Shown here in pieces: positions 33,744 to 42,315 of a DNA stretch of 58,507 nt (within the stretch, counting starts at the first letter, position 1; each line of letters opens with the position of its first letter). Under the pieces are notes generated by a model. That model was not told the origin of the DNA, made no database searches, and was given only the letters and a program-made list of their open reading frames with translations. The position numbers and the translations under genes are program-made. This DNA comes from Methanolinea sp. (GTDB taxonomy: Archaea > Halobacteriota > Methanomicrobia > Methanomicrobiales > Methanospirillaceae). The stretch spans positions 1 through 58,507 of the forward strand of contig JALOPW010000013.1 in the NCBI GenBank assembly GCA_025453675.1, read 5' to 3'.

Positions 33744-34688
33744 GTGCTCAGTGTCAACGAACTTGCCCTTGAGATATTCGAAAACCTGGCGGAATACGCC
33801 GAAGAATTCAACGCTGCATACCATGAACTCGATAACGGGGCCCGTATCATCGATTGCGGGGTAAGCACCCGCGGCGGTTATGCGGCAGGACGTGCTTTCA
33901 CCGAGATCTGCATGGGAGGTTTGGGAGAGGTCAACTTCAGGATGGCCAACATCAAAGATTTCCCCCTTCCTTTCATCGATGTGTTCACCGATTTTCCCTC
34001 CATCTCCTGCCTGGGGGCCCAGAAAGCTGGATGGACTATCAAGCATAACAATTATTTCGCCATGGGAAGCGGCCCTGCAAGAGCCCTCTCCCTCAAACCA
34101 AAGCACACTTACGAGGTGATCGAGTACGAGGACGACTTTGATTCGGCGGTCATCGCCCTCGAGAGTGACCACCTCCCGAACGGCGAGGTCATGGAGAAGA
34201 TCGCGGAGGACTGCCATGTGGATGTGGGCAATGTCTGTGCCGTGGTGGCCCCCACGGCGTCCATCGTGGGTTCCATCCAGGTCGCCGGCCGTTGTGTGGA
34301 GACTGCTATCTACAAGCTGAATGAACTTCACTTCGACACCAGGAAAGTCACCGCTGCCTTCGGCTGCGCCCCCCTTCCCCCGGTTCGGGGTCCGAAACTG
34401 GCCATGGGCGTGACCAACGATGCCACCATCTACCACGGACGAATCATGCTGACCATGAAAGCCCCGGAGATCAAGGACTACCTGGAGAAGCTGCCCAGCA
34501 ACAAGTCGAAAGGATACGGAAAGCCCTTCAACGAGATCTTCAAGGAGGCGGGGTATGATTTCTACAAGATCGATACCTCCCTCTTCTCACCCGCAGAATT
34601 GGTTATCAACGAGATCTCAGATGGAGTTGTCTACCACTGCGGTGCAGTCAATCCTGAAGTGACGCTCAAGTCCTTCGGGCTCATCTGA
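33744..34688 (+). CDS. mch: Methenyltetrahydromethanopterin cyclohydrolase
   Basis: The 314-residue enzyme converts N5-formyl-H4MPT to methenyl-H4MPT, the third step of CO2 reduction to methane. It begins LSVNELALEIFENLAEYAEEF and has CGVSTRGGYAAGRAFTEICMGGLG, APTASIVGSIQVAGRCVETA and GCAPLPPVRGPKLAMGVTND, all family-specific. The GTG at 33744 is chosen because AAGGGGGT stands nine bases upstream and the product then has the usual length; an ATG seven codons earlier overlaps that site. A hairpin-plus-T7 terminator follows at 34708. It is monocistronic. Confidence 0.97.
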   Translation: MLSVNELALEIFENLAEYAEEFNAAYHELDNGARIIDCGVSTRGGYAAGRAFTEICMGGLGEVNFRMANIKDFPLPFIDVFTDFPSISCLGAQKAGWTIKHNNYFAMGSGPARALSLKPKHTYEVIEYEDDFDSAVIALESDHLPNGEVMEKIAEDCHVDVGNVCAVVAPTASIVGSIQVAGRCVETAIYKLNELHFDTRKVTAAFGCAPLPPVRGPKLAMGVTNDATIYHGRIMLTMKAPEIKDYLEKLPSNKSKGYGKPFNEIFKEAGYDFYKIDTSLFSPAELVINEISDGVVYHCGAVNPEVTLKSFGLI

Positions 34689-34707
34689 TTTTTTATATAC
34701 CAATTGA

Positions 34708-34740
34708 GAGCCGGGACGGTATCCGGCTCAGGCTTTTTTT
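34708..34740 (+). terminator. Hairpin and T-run terminator after mch
   Basis: GAGCCGG (34708-34714) pairs with CCGGCTC (34723-34729) around an eight-base loop; T7 follows at 34734-34740. An earlier T6 occurs right after the stop. Confidence 0.7.
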
Positions 34741-34782
34741 CCGTGGAGATCACACTTTATTCACGCAGGGTGATCAACAGGT

Positions 34783-35436
34783 ATGGACTCAATCCAGGAG
34801 GCATGGAACGCAGACTATGCCCGGAGAGGGCGCCGCTGGGCCAGGGACTCCTCCGGGCTCCCGGCGTTCCTTCCCCATGAGCGGGTACTCGAGGCTGGAT
34901 GCGGGGATGGAAAGACCCTGCGTGCCCTGACGGGATCACGGAAATCCCTCATAAAGGGGGTATCGGAAAGCCCGGAGATAGTGGCACTCGATTTCTCCCG
35001 GGCGGCCATACGCCTCTCTGCTCCTGAATTCTCCCGGAGTCCGAGGGTCCACTTATTGTGTGCCGATGCTGCACGGATGCCATTTCACGATGCCTCCTTT
35101 GATGCAGTGCTCCTGCTCCATGTCCTGGGCCATGCCGCGCTCGTATCAAGGAGCAAGATATGCAGCGAGGTGCAGAGGGTAATCCGTCCGGGTGGTTCCG
35201 CCATTCTTCGCGTATTCTCTACAGGGGATTTTCGGTTTGGAAAGGGGGAGGAGATCGAGGACCAGACGTTTCTCCGCGGGGACGGGACATTCACCCATTA
35301 TTTTTCGTCAGCCGAGATCCCGGACCTCTTCCCCTTCCTCTCCCTGGTATCCATGGACACCATCTCCTGGACACTCCGTGTAAGGGGACGGGATCTTCAG
35401 CGGGAAGAGATTCACGCGGTTTTCCGGGCAGAGTAA
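34783..35436 (+). CDS. Class I SAM-dependent methyltransferase
   Basis: The 217-residue protein has a Rossmann-like methyltransferase fold: motif I VLEAGCGDGKTLRAL near residue 35, an acidic motif II region VALDFSRAAIRL, motif III-like LLCADAARMPFHDASFDAVLLLHVLGH, and a post-motif RVIRPGGSAILRVFST. The substrate is unknown. It resembles archaeal methyltransferases of the UbiE/COQ5-like group. It stands alone between the mch terminator and tRNA-Val. No recognisable partner flanks it. Confidence 0.83.
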   Translation: MDSIQEAWNADYARRGRRWARDSSGLPAFLPHERVLEAGCGDGKTLRALTGSRKSLIKGVSESPEIVALDFSRAAIRLSAPEFSRSPRVHLLCADAARMPFHDASFDAVLLLHVLGHAALVSRSKICSEVQRVIRPGGSAILRVFSTGDFRFGKGEEIEDQTFLRGDGTFTHYFSSAEIPDLFPFLSLVSMDTISWTLRVRGRDLQREEIHAVFRAE

Positions 35437-35563
35437 CCCCGGTGTATGCCCATTGCCACCCCCCTTTTCCGAAGAGAGGTGCCTTCCATGGCCCTCTCCA
35501 CTGCTGGGTGTATGGGTATCCCCGTATCGCCTCCCGACTGATGTTCAAAACCCGATGGATGAG

Positions 35564-35570
35564 TTTAATA
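35564..35570 (+). promoter_or_regulatory. Putative box A of tRNA-Val
   Basis: TTTAATA lies 30-36 bases before the first base of the tRNA, the usual distance for an archaeal tRNA promoter. Confidence 0.5.
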
Positions 35571-35599
35571 CCCTCACCGTTGAATCTTTCTGGCTATTT

Positions 35600-35673
35600 G
35601 GGCCTGTGGTCTAGTCGGTTATGACGTCGCCCTTACACGGCGGAGGTCGCCGGTTCGAATCCGGCCGGGCCCA
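35600..35673 (+). tRNA. tRNA-Val (anticodon TAC)
   Basis: The 74 bases fold into a complete cloverleaf. Acceptor GGGCCTG pairs with CGGGCCC, with discriminator A at 35673. The anticodon stem TCGCC/GGCGG encloses loop CTTACAC, giving TAC at positions 34-36. The T arm is GCCGG-TTCGAAT-CCGGC. CCA is not encoded and there is no intron. Confidence 0.97.
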
Positions 35674-36563
35674 TTTCAACTCGTGTACCTCAGGGTAGGG
35701 GATTGCCATTGGTCCGGATCAGGGGTCCGTGGAAGGAATGTCCTCCCTGTCTCCTGTACAGATACCCATGGACGATCCTTCCCTCCGCTCACATCCAGGA
35801 GCGCCGCCCTTGAGGAAGGGAACAGTGGCTCTCCAGGTATCACTGAACCCTGGCAGTGCAGAGGATCCTTAAGACCCGGGTCCATGGGTAACCATGATTT
35901 CAACGTTCAGCATCCCTTTCACCACAAAATTTATATAATATAATCTGCGGCACCCCCCCGATTTGAAGGGAAAAAAACTCATTGTTTATGCGTTCCCTGG
36001 TGAATCGCTCTTCTCATCCTGCCTGAAACGAGAAGAAGAGCGGATTTTAACGTATCTTTAAAAAACAATTTAAATTAGTATTTTCAAGATTCAAGCTATT
36101 TTTAAGGATATTTGCCCTTCCTGGACCAGAAGGCTCCCGATTGGCGATTCCGTCTTAAAACGTCTGACGCATGCCAAAAGAGACCTGAAATAATCACTTT
36201 GAACAATGGATTTTATATACCTGAAGAAGAAATGGATTTTTTGGTGCACCGTTCAGCGGGCGACGCCTGCCTGAAAAAGCACTATACAATCAAGGTGGCA
36301 TCAATATAGGCAGTACTCCAGGCTTTGTATGACGGGGCGCTTCTCGGTACACCAGAATGAGATATCACATTGTGATAAAAAAAGTATCGGATCGCATCGG
36401 GCAGCCCGCCCCGGTGCCATCCAGGTCATGCGATGAATGCACCTTTTTTTAGGAAATAATCCTTGGATTGCCCCTATTTCGGGTATCCCGCCCCTCCCTG
36501 CCAGCATGTGACGAATGGTTCACCGAAAGGAAGAGGGTACAGGAGGCAGAGGTCCCTCTCTCA
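35674..36563. other. AT-rich gene-free stretch downstream of tRNA-Val
   Basis: About 890 bases contain no frame I can support. The base composition is clearly more AT-rich than the surroundings from about 35920 to 36310. Visible items are a TATA-like block TTTATATAATA (35930-35940), a stem CGCTCTTCT/AGAAGAGCG near 36008-36044, a separated inverted repeat CCCATGGA/TCCATGGG (35768 and 35880), and GATCCTTCCCTC against GAGGAAGGG. No copy of the tRNA 3' end was found, so no attachment site is proven. It may be a remnant of an integrated element. Confidence 0.5.
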
Positions 36564-37142
36564 TCATTTCTTCACGATGTCTTCCAGGGTTATCGTAAAC
36601 ACGAGATCCTTTCCTGACAGGGGATGATTCTGGTCAATGGTGGTGGATTCCTCGGTAATATTGTAGAAGGTGTAGTGCACGACGACATTGCCTGGAAACG
36701 TGTATTCAAAGACCGGCTCCATGCCAGGGAATAAAAGAACACGGCTCGTTCCCATCCTGTCGAGGTTCTGTACAAACGCGATTGCGGTTGGGGTATCTAC
36801 CTCTCTTACGAGAGTCTCATTCCTGAGACCGTACCCGTCTTCCGGAGAGATCGTGACAGTCTTTGTTTCACCGGGATTCATCCCAATCAATGCCTGGTCA
36901 AATCCCCGGATCACTGTTCCGTCTCCGACCGTGAACTCCAGGGGGGTTCCATTTATGTTGCCCTCGAACGGTTCGGTTCCGGGAAAAGAGACCGTGTAGT
37001 AGACATGGACGGTATCTCCCCTTTGAACCCCGGAAGTGGTGCTGCACCCTGCACCAAGCACGAAAAGCAGTACCAGACCAAATACAGCCATCGTGATCGG
37101 GAGTCCTCCCGATCGTCTCGCGGGGGGATCTGAGCTATTCAT
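36564..37142 (-). CDS. FKBP-type peptidyl-prolyl isomerase, lipoprotein-like
   Basis: The 192-residue protein has an N-terminal hydrophobic segment (about 17-32) ending LGAGCS, a lipobox-like site, so it is probably anchored outside the membrane. An FKBP domain follows: GDTVHVYYTVSFP, VGDGTVIRGFDQALIGMNPGETKTVTISPEDGYG, and the C-terminal NHPLSGKDLVFTITLEDI typical of the SlyD-like long FKBPs with an inserted flap. It may fold exported proteins. The gene is divergent from nifB. Confidence 0.88.
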   Translation of the reverse strand: MNSSDPPARRSGGLPITMAVFGLVLLFVLGAGCSTTSGVQRGDTVHVYYTVSFPGTEPFEGNINGTPLEFTVGDGTVIRGFDQALIGMNPGETKTVTISPEDGYGLRNETLVREVDTPTAIAFVQNLDRMGTSRVLLFPGMEPVFEYTFPGNVVVHYTFYNITEESTTIDQNHPLSGKDLVFTITLEDIVKK

Positions 37143-37325
37143 AATCTCTGCGGTTGCACCTGATTGGCAATAATTCCTGCGGAATCACCTCATACGCGCG
37201 CGCTTAATTACCGGAATGAACCGGGAAAACCGGCGGAAACATTCCTGAATCGAATTGTATTTATCATGCCAACCCTCACAATTAACAAAACGCGCCGTAT
37301 AGGCGGTGCGGGAGAAGAGAGAGAG

Positions 37326-38219
37326 ATGGCAGAGAGTGAGTACAAGGTGGCCGATATTGCAGGAAAGAAGGTTCAATGGGACCCTGAGCAGCTCCGGAAG
37401 ATACGGGAGCATCCCTGCTTCTCTGAAAAGGCCTGCCACGCCTTCGGCCGTTGCCACGTGCCGGTCGCACCGAAATGCAACATCCAGTGCAACTACTGCA
37501 TCCGGGACTTTGACTGCGTGAACGAGAGCCGTCCCGGGGTGACCTCAAAAGTGCTCAATGCACAGGAGGCGGTTGCACTGGTACGCGATGCGATACAGAA
37601 ATTCCCCTATATCAAAGTCATCGGGATCGCCGGGCCGGGAGAACCACTTGCAAACGAGGACACCTTTGAGACGCTCCGCCTGTTGAAAGAGGAGTTCCCC
37701 AATGTGATCAAGTGCCTGAGCACCAATGGACTCCTCCTCCCCGAGAAGATCGACCTGCTGCATACATATGACGTGGGCAACGTGACTGTCACCCTGAACG
37801 CCATCGACCCCGAGATCGGTGCGAAAATCTACCAGTTCATCGATTACAAGGGAAAACGTTATGAAGGGATAGAGGGTGCGAAGATACTTCTGAAGAACCA
37901 GCTCGAGGGGATAAGGATGGCAGTGGAGCGGAAGATGATCGTGAAGATCAATACCGTCTATATCCCTGGCATCAATGATGAGCATATCCCCGAGATTGCC
38001 AAGAAAGTGGGAGAGATGGGAGTATACAACTTCAATGTCATCCCCCTCATCGCACAGTATAAATTCTCCCACATCACGCCCCCCACGCCGGAGATGAAAG
38101 TAAAGATGCAGGACGAGTGCGCGAAGTATGTCCGCCAGATGAGACACTGCCAGCGCTGCCGGGCAGATGCTGTCGGCCGGCTGGGCCAGGACGTCCAGTC
38201 CTGCCTGTACAGTGAATGA
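37326..38219 (+). CDS. nifB: NifB-type radical SAM protein
   Basis: The 297-residue protein has the NifB marks: HPCFSEKACHAFGRCHVPVAPKCNIQCNYC with the radical-SAM CX3CX2C, DFDCVNESRPGVTS, and the C-terminal CQRCRADAVGRLGQD. NifB builds the carbide-containing NifB-co precursor of nitrogenase cofactor from Fe-S clusters. No other nif genes are in this window; many methanogens carry nifB apart from the nif operon. The ATG at 37326 follows GGGAGAAGAGAGAG; an ATG at 37266 is in frame. A TTTATC box near 37258 may be the promoter. Confidence 0.9.
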   Translation: MAESEYKVADIAGKKVQWDPEQLRKIREHPCFSEKACHAFGRCHVPVAPKCNIQCNYCIRDFDCVNESRPGVTSKVLNAQEAVALVRDAIQKFPYIKVIGIAGPGEPLANEDTFETLRLLKEEFPNVIKCLSTNGLLLPEKIDLLHTYDVGNVTVTLNAIDPEIGAKIYQFIDYKGKRYEGIEGAKILLKNQLEGIRMAVERKMIVKINTVYIPGINDEHIPEIAKKVGEMGVYNFNVIPLIAQYKFSHITPPTPEMKVKMQDECAKYVRQMRHCQRCRADAVGRLGQDVQSCLYSE

Positions 38220-38239
38220 TCAGGCGTTCCCCACCCCAC

Positions 38240-38277
38240 ATTTTTCGCCGTGTTTTCCTCTCCAGCATCCTTTTTTT
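38240..38277 (+). terminator. T-rich terminator after nifB
   Basis: TTTTT at 38241-38245, TTTT at 38253-38256 and T7 at 38271-38277 occur within 60 bases after the nifB stop. Confidence 0.5.
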
Positions 38278-38302
38278 ACCTCGACGGTGAAAAGTGACCA
38301 GT

Positions 38303-38494
38303 ATGTCCGTGTCAGAAGGGTTACACCAGGTGGCCATCAGCGATGAGTTCCGGCAATGCCGGAACTGTGGGTACGACCGTGGATTTCACACCTCCCTCCA
38401 ACGTCTCGCTGCTGGTCATCCTCATTTCCGGGTCGTCCTGATCTGCCCTGAATGCGGAACCAGGTATGATGCCCGCTGGGTTATGGAACTCTAG
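38303..38494 (+). CDS. Small zinc-ribbon protein
   Basis: The 63-residue protein has two Cys pairs, CRNCGYDRG and CPECGTRY, spaced for a zinc ribbon. The N-terminal SVSEGLHQVAISDEFRQ is likely helical. I have no family name for it, but the pattern and clean codon use suggest a real gene. Start at ATG 38303; GTG at 38294 is possible. It may be a small nucleic-acid or protein-binding factor. Confidence 0.6.
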   Translation: MSVSEGLHQVAISDEFRQCRNCGYDRGFHTSLQRLAAGHPHFRVVLICPECGTRYDARWVMEL

Positions 38495-38508
38495 AGAAGG
38501 GGGACGGA

Positions 38509-39009
38509 TCAGGATGATGCCCCACGACCGCTGAGCATCCCATCCAGGGTAGAGATGACAGGTGTCAGTGATGCAGGAACCCCCGTGGTCTCGGTGGTGA
38601 TAGTCCTGTTCCCGATCACGAGGATATAGGTGAAATAATCCGCACCTGGAACAAGTGCAGGGTATTCATCTTTCAGGTTTGGGATATCCGCATCGCGTAT
38701 CAGGCCGCGCAGGAGGTCGAGATCACCGGGAGAGAGTAGAAAAGCCCCGGATCCCTCGCGTGTGGAATAGACTACCTGGCCATCGCTGAACACGACCAGG
38801 TGATCCGCGAAACCCGCAATACCGCCGGTCCTGGTATACTCAACCAGCACCCCTGGGGGTTGCGGCTTTTCGCCGGCAGGGGTGGTATCCTCGCTGCACC
38901 CTGCCACGATGAGAAACGCGAGAAGGATAAGGATTACAGAAAGACCAGCCCGGGGAAATCTCCTCTTCTCCGGTGCCGGCAGAATGTCCACCTGCAGGAT
39001 CTGCCTCAT
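38509..39009 (-). CDS. Lipoprotein-like exported protein, unknown function
   Basis: The 166-residue product has a basic start (PEKRRFPRAG), a hydrophobic segment and a lipobox LIVAGCSED near residue 38, followed by a Thr/Pro linker. The external domain begins near VLVEYTRTGGIAGFADHLVVFSDGQVVYST. I do not recognise a named family, although similar small archaeal domains exist. The ATG at 39009 is chosen because a TATATTTTA box lies about 40 bases upstream; longer frames cross that box. It is convergent with the zinc-ribbon gene, 14 bases apart. Confidence 0.6.
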   Translation of the reverse strand: MRQILQVDILPAPEKRRFPRAGLSVILILLAFLIVAGCSEDTTPAGEKPQPPGVLVEYTRTGGIAGFADHLVVFSDGQVVYSTREGSGAFLLSPGDLDLLRGLIRDADIPNLKDEYPALVPGADYFTYILVIGNRTITTETTGVPASLTPVISTLDGMLSGRGASS

Positions 39010-39513
39010 GCGAAAAACTGCCTCTATTTTACTTTTCACCCCGTAAAATATAGCCTTATCCCTCATCGGGGGTCCTGCACGGGCTGATTTGACTGGCAAG
39101 ACGCCCTTTCAGTCGCCCCCACCCCCATTTGGCGACAGCCTGCAGGCAGGGTGGCACAGGAGTATGCCTGGTCATTTCCGGTTCTTCGCTCTGGGCCCTG
39201 GAGTATAGGGGGCGTTGCACAGCGGCGGGGCGGAGCCACACGAGTGTCATCGTGATGGAGTGCAGAGAGAAGCAGTTCAATGTGGGAAGTCTCATTGATC
39301 AGGAAAAGAGGATTCCCATCCCCATCCATCCGGTTACCTGCGGGCAGGCTTTCTCACGCCATCCCGTTCACGTCTGTTCATTCAAAGGCGGGCTCCATCG
39401 CACTCGTGGGATCCCCTCGCTTCAGAAAAGAGGGGAATGGTCGACCACCCGGCGCCATGCATCAGGTACGAAAAAAAAATATACCTCAGGCTACCCTGGC
39501 TGCAATACCCCTA
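39010..39513. other. Gene-free stretch
   Basis: About 500 bases without a supported gene. Open frames exist on both strands but look non-coding. The part near 39212-39245 (GCGGCGGGGCGGAGCC) faintly resembles the GCGGCG-CGGAGCC segment of repeat locus 3 at 56.2 kb and may be a decayed copy. An A9 run at 39471-39479 is a T-run terminator for the minus-strand gene at 39514. Confidence 0.5.
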
Positions 39514-39840
39514 TTATATCTCCAGAACGTCACTGGCCCCGCTCTTCTGACCCCTCTTTCCAGGAGTGATCTCCTCGATGGTCCGGATCAGCCCGTCTAC
39601 TTTCGGACTCGAGAATATGTCGCGAAACGCTGAGAGCTCTCCACCGCTCATGACCATGACCCCCTTCTTTTTCATGGGGACGCCCTTCTCATTGACTGGA
39701 TTAATCTCGATTGCCAGGGATGGAGCCCGGCTCTTCGTTCCGGGAAGCTTGATGATGGAGACCCCTTTCACCGAGGTATTCTTCCTCTCCCAGTCTTCGC
39801 CACTCTCCAGAAATGCCCGCAGGACTTCGTTCAGTTCCAT
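39514..39840 (-). CDS. Conserved-looking hypothetical protein
   Basis: The 108-residue protein starts MELNEVLRAFLESGEDWERK, then KGVSIIKLPGTKSRAPSLAIEINPVNEKG and a helical end with IRTIEEITPGKRG. It looks like a small cytosolic alpha/beta protein; I recognise no family. A TTTATATA box at 39862-39869 (minus strand) is centred about 26 bases before the ATG, and no ribosome binding site is present, so the mRNA is probably leaderless. A T9 terminator lies about 35 bases after its stop. Confidence 0.65.
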   Translation of the reverse strand: MELNEVLRAFLESGEDWERKNTSVKGVSIIKLPGTKSRAPSLAIEINPVNEKGVPMKKKGVMVMSGGELSAFRDIFSSPKVDGLIRTIEEITPGKRGQKSGASDVLEI

Positions 39841-39861
39841 AGGGAAGAGATCGGGAACTGA

Positions 39862-39869
39862 GTATATAA
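39862..39869 (-). promoter_or_regulatory. Box A of a probable leaderless gene
   Basis: Minus-strand TTTATATA centred about 26 bases from the ATG at 39840. The purine-poor sequence between box and ATG (CGATCTCTTCCCT) has no ribosome binding site. Confidence 0.55.
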
Positions 39870-39929
39870 AACCCTGCGGTTTGCGGTGCGAAAGAGAGGG
39901 CTATATTCTCTCAACCAGAGAGCCCGAAT

Positions 39930-40017
39930 GCCTGTCTTTACCTCAGGTGGAGGTGGGGTGATAGTCACAACAGGAACGTCTCACCCGGGAACCGGGGCTA
40001 TCAATTTCCTTTTTTTG
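39930..40017 (+). ncRNA. Candidate small structured RNA
   Basis: A TATATT box (39902-39907) could start a transcript near 39930. TGATAG (39959-39964) pairs with CTATCA (39998-40003) around an inner stem CCCGG-gaa-CCGGG (39984-39996), and T8 follows at 40010-40017. No gene ends upstream on this strand, so the terminator-like structure suggests an independent short transcript. Weak evidence. Confidence 0.25.
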
Positions 40018-40107
40018 GAGAACTCTCCGCCACGCCGTAGACCCACTTCTCCTACCGCCACCATTTAGACCACCGCAGGCAGATAGGAATGTCACACGGT
40101 TGCTGTC

Positions 40108-40986
40108 ATGCATACTATTGCGCTCCGCCCGGACCAGCCGTTCGATCTCGACCTGACCCTCTCCTGCGGGCAGGTCTTCCGCTGGGAGAGGGGGAAAAGA
40201 GGATGGACTGGGGTCGTAGGGGACTCCCTCATCTGCATCAGGCAGGAGGGGCGGTCACTCACCTTCCAGGGGGCAGATCCAGGATGCATCATCTCCTATT
40301 TCCAGCTGGATGAGGACCTTGCCGGCATCCTCTCCTCAATAGACAGGGATCCACAGATTCATGCCGCCATCTCCCGGTGCCGGGGCCTGCGGATCGTACG
40401 CCAGCCTGCATGGGAATGCCTGGCCTCCTATATCTGCGCCACTTACGCCAATATACCAGGAATTAAGCGCCGTATCTCTCTCCTCTGCCGTTGTTTTGGA
40501 GATCCCCTACTCACCCCGGCCGGTGAAGTCTTCACCTTTCCCTCCCCCGGGGCCATCGCATTCAGCGAGCCCTGCAGGATAGCAGAATGCCGTCTCGGCT
40601 ACAGGGCTCCCTACCTGAAGGAGACCGCCCGTGTGCTGGCAGATGACCCCGGGTGGGAAGAGAGGGTGCGGGATCTCCCGTATGAGAAGGCCCGCCGGGA
40701 GCTTCTCAGGCTGAAGGGGGTGGGGAAAAAAGTTGCCGATTGCGTACTCCTCTTTGCATTCGGAAAACACGAGGCGTTCCCCGTGGACGTGTGGATACAA
40801 CGCATTCTCAAGACACGGTATCCCGAGGGTGTTACCCTGCGCACCTATGACCAGTTCAACAGTTTTGGGAGAACTCACTTTGGGAGCTATGCGGGGTACG
40901 CCCAGGAGTACCTCTTCTGTGACCGGGCGGCGATCACAGGAGGGAGGGGAGAGGATCAGGTCCCCGTATCCCAGCCGGACAGGTAA
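40108..40986 (+). CDS. ogg: 8-oxoguanine DNA glycosylase/AP lyase (OGG1-like)
   Basis: The 292-residue protein has the N-terminal OGG domain (LTLSCGQVFRWER, then YFQLDEDL) and a helix-hairpin-helix module LRLKGVGKKVADCVLLFAFGKHEAFPVDVWIQRIL. The Lys in VGKKVAD is the Schiff-base nucleophile and the Asp in PVDVW the catalytic acid. It removes 8-oxoguanine from DNA and nicks the backbone. The 3' end overlaps the convergent ahcY gene by 31 bases. Start ATG at 40108, with no strong ribosome binding site. Confidence 0.92.
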   Translation: MHTIALRPDQPFDLDLTLSCGQVFRWERGKRGWTGVVGDSLICIRQEGRSLTFQGADPGCIISYFQLDEDLAGILSSIDRDPQIHAAISRCRGLRIVRQPAWECLASYICATYANIPGIKRRISLLCRCFGDPLLTPAGEVFTFPSPGAIAFSEPCRIAECRLGYRAPYLKETARVLADDPGWEERVRDLPYEKARRELLRLKGVGKKVADCVLLFAFGKHEAFPVDVWIQRILKTRYPEGVTLRTYDQFNSFGRTHFGSYAGYAQEYLFCDRAAITGGRGEDQVPVSQPDR

Positions 40987-42182
40987 TCCCGCTGTTTCGG
41001 GGTGAGTGTATCAATGGCAAGACCAAGAGAGGCCAGTTTCTTCATTGCTACCAGGTCATCGATCTCATGGGGAACATCATAGACTCCCGGCTGCAGGCTG
41101 CGTCCATGGAGAACGATATGGCGGGTGCAGAGGGCCTGCAGGGCAAAACTCAGGTCCATAACCTCGATAGGGTGGCCCATACCCTTGGGGATTGCCAGGT
41201 TCACCAGCCGGCCTTCCGCGAGGACATGGATATCTTTTCCGTCCACCTGGTAGGTATCGATCCCGTCACGCCGGATTACCGCTCCTGCGTGCTTCTCCAG
41301 CCACTGGAGATCGATCTCCACGTTGAAGTGGCCGGCATTTGCCAGCACCACGCCGGACCGCATCTTCCGGAAGTGCCCGGCGGTAATCACCGACGTGTTC
41401 CCGGTGGTGGTGATGAAGATCTCCCCTGATTCTGCGGCCATGTCCATGGGCATGACAAGGAATCCATCCATGTAGGCCTCGAGCGCACGTCGGGGGTCCA
41501 CCTCGGTGACGATGACACGGGCCCCGAGTCCGTGCAGTTTCCGTGCGAGCCCCCGCCCGCAGAACCCGTACCCTGCAACCACCACTGCCTTTCCGGCAAT
41601 CAGCATGTTGGTAGTGAGCATGATGGCAGAGAGCGCGCTCTCCCCGGTGCCGTGTACATTGTCAAAGAACCGTTTCATAGGGGTGTCATTCACCGCGATG
41701 ACCGGAAATTTGAGCATTCCCTCCCCCGCCATGGCCCTGAGCCGGTGCACCCCGGTAGTGGTCTCCTCGCAGCCCCCGATGACATCAGGGAGGAGATCGG
41801 TCCTCCCGGTATGCAGGCGGTGGATGAGGTCCATGCCGTCATCGATGGTCACCTGGGGGCGGGCTTCCAGAACCCGGTCGATGGCGGCGTAGTACTCTTC
41901 CGTCGTGGCACCCCGCTTTGCATAACAGTGCACCCCGGGAACCCGGCCCAGTGCGGCAGCCACGTCGTCCTGTGTGCTGAGAGGATTGCACCCGGTGATG
42001 TGCACGGCCGCCCCTCCGGCGGCCAGCGCCTCCACCAGGCACGCCGTCTTCGCCTCGACGTGGAGGGCCATCCCTATGCGCATCCCCCGGAACGGCTGTT
42101 CACGTATAAATTCCTCGCGTATGGAGGAGAGCACCGGCATGAACTGCCGGGCCCATGTCATCTTCTTCTCTCCGGACTCCAT
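40956..42182 (-). CDS. ahcY: Adenosylhomocysteinase (or S-inosylhomocysteine hydrolase)
   Basis: The 408-residue protein has GMALHVEAKTACLVEALAAGGA at the N-terminus, the NAD-binding GYGFCGRGLARKLHGLGARVIVTEVDP and ITTTGNTSVI, and a PKGMGHPIEVMDLSFALQAL ending. It hydrolyses S-adenosylhomocysteine after methyl transfer. In Methanocaldococcus the homologue prefers S-inosylhomocysteine, so that alternative should be kept in mind. ATG 42182 is the first standard start; the reading frame stays open upstream with plausible residues, but no start codon is visible there. The 3' end overlaps ogg. Confidence 0.92.
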   Translation of the reverse strand: MESGEKKMTWARQFMPVLSSIREEFIREQPFRGMRIGMALHVEAKTACLVEALAAGGAAVHITGCNPLSTQDDVAAALGRVPGVHCYAKRGATTEEYYAAIDRVLEARPQVTIDDGMDLIHRLHTGRTDLLPDVIGGCEETTTGVHRLRAMAGEGMLKFPVIAVNDTPMKRFFDNVHGTGESALSAIMLTTNMLIAGKAVVVAGYGFCGRGLARKLHGLGARVIVTEVDPRRALEAYMDGFLVMPMDMAAESGEIFITTTGNTSVITAGHFRKMRSGVVLANAGHFNVEIDLQWLEKHAGAVIRRDGIDTYQVDGKDIHVLAEGRLVNLAIPKGMGHPIEVMDLSFALQALCTRHIVLHGRSLQPGVYDVPHEIDDLVAMKKLASLGLAIDTLTPKQRDYLSGWDTGT

Positions 42183-42315
42183 GTACTTCAGGATCCCGCC
42201 GGGGGCCTCAGCCTTCTCCCGGCATTTCTCTTCTACATTCCCCCTGCAACCAAGATAAATCCCCGGGTGGAGACTGACATAATCCTCTTATCCCCATCGC
42301 CCCCACACACTCACT

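Noticed and set aside
36112-36309. 65-residue open frame in the AT-rich stretch
   Set aside because: TTG start, no ribosome binding site and no recognisable sequence; the frame length is expected by chance.
35600-36563. Integrated element with an attachment site in tRNA-Val
   Set aside because: No second copy of the tRNA 3' end and no integrase gene were found, so only a compositional hint remains.
39129-39569. 146-residue plus-strand frame
   Set aside because: It overlaps the 39514-39840 gene on the other strand, crosses that gene's T-run terminator, and lacks a ribosome binding site or family features.
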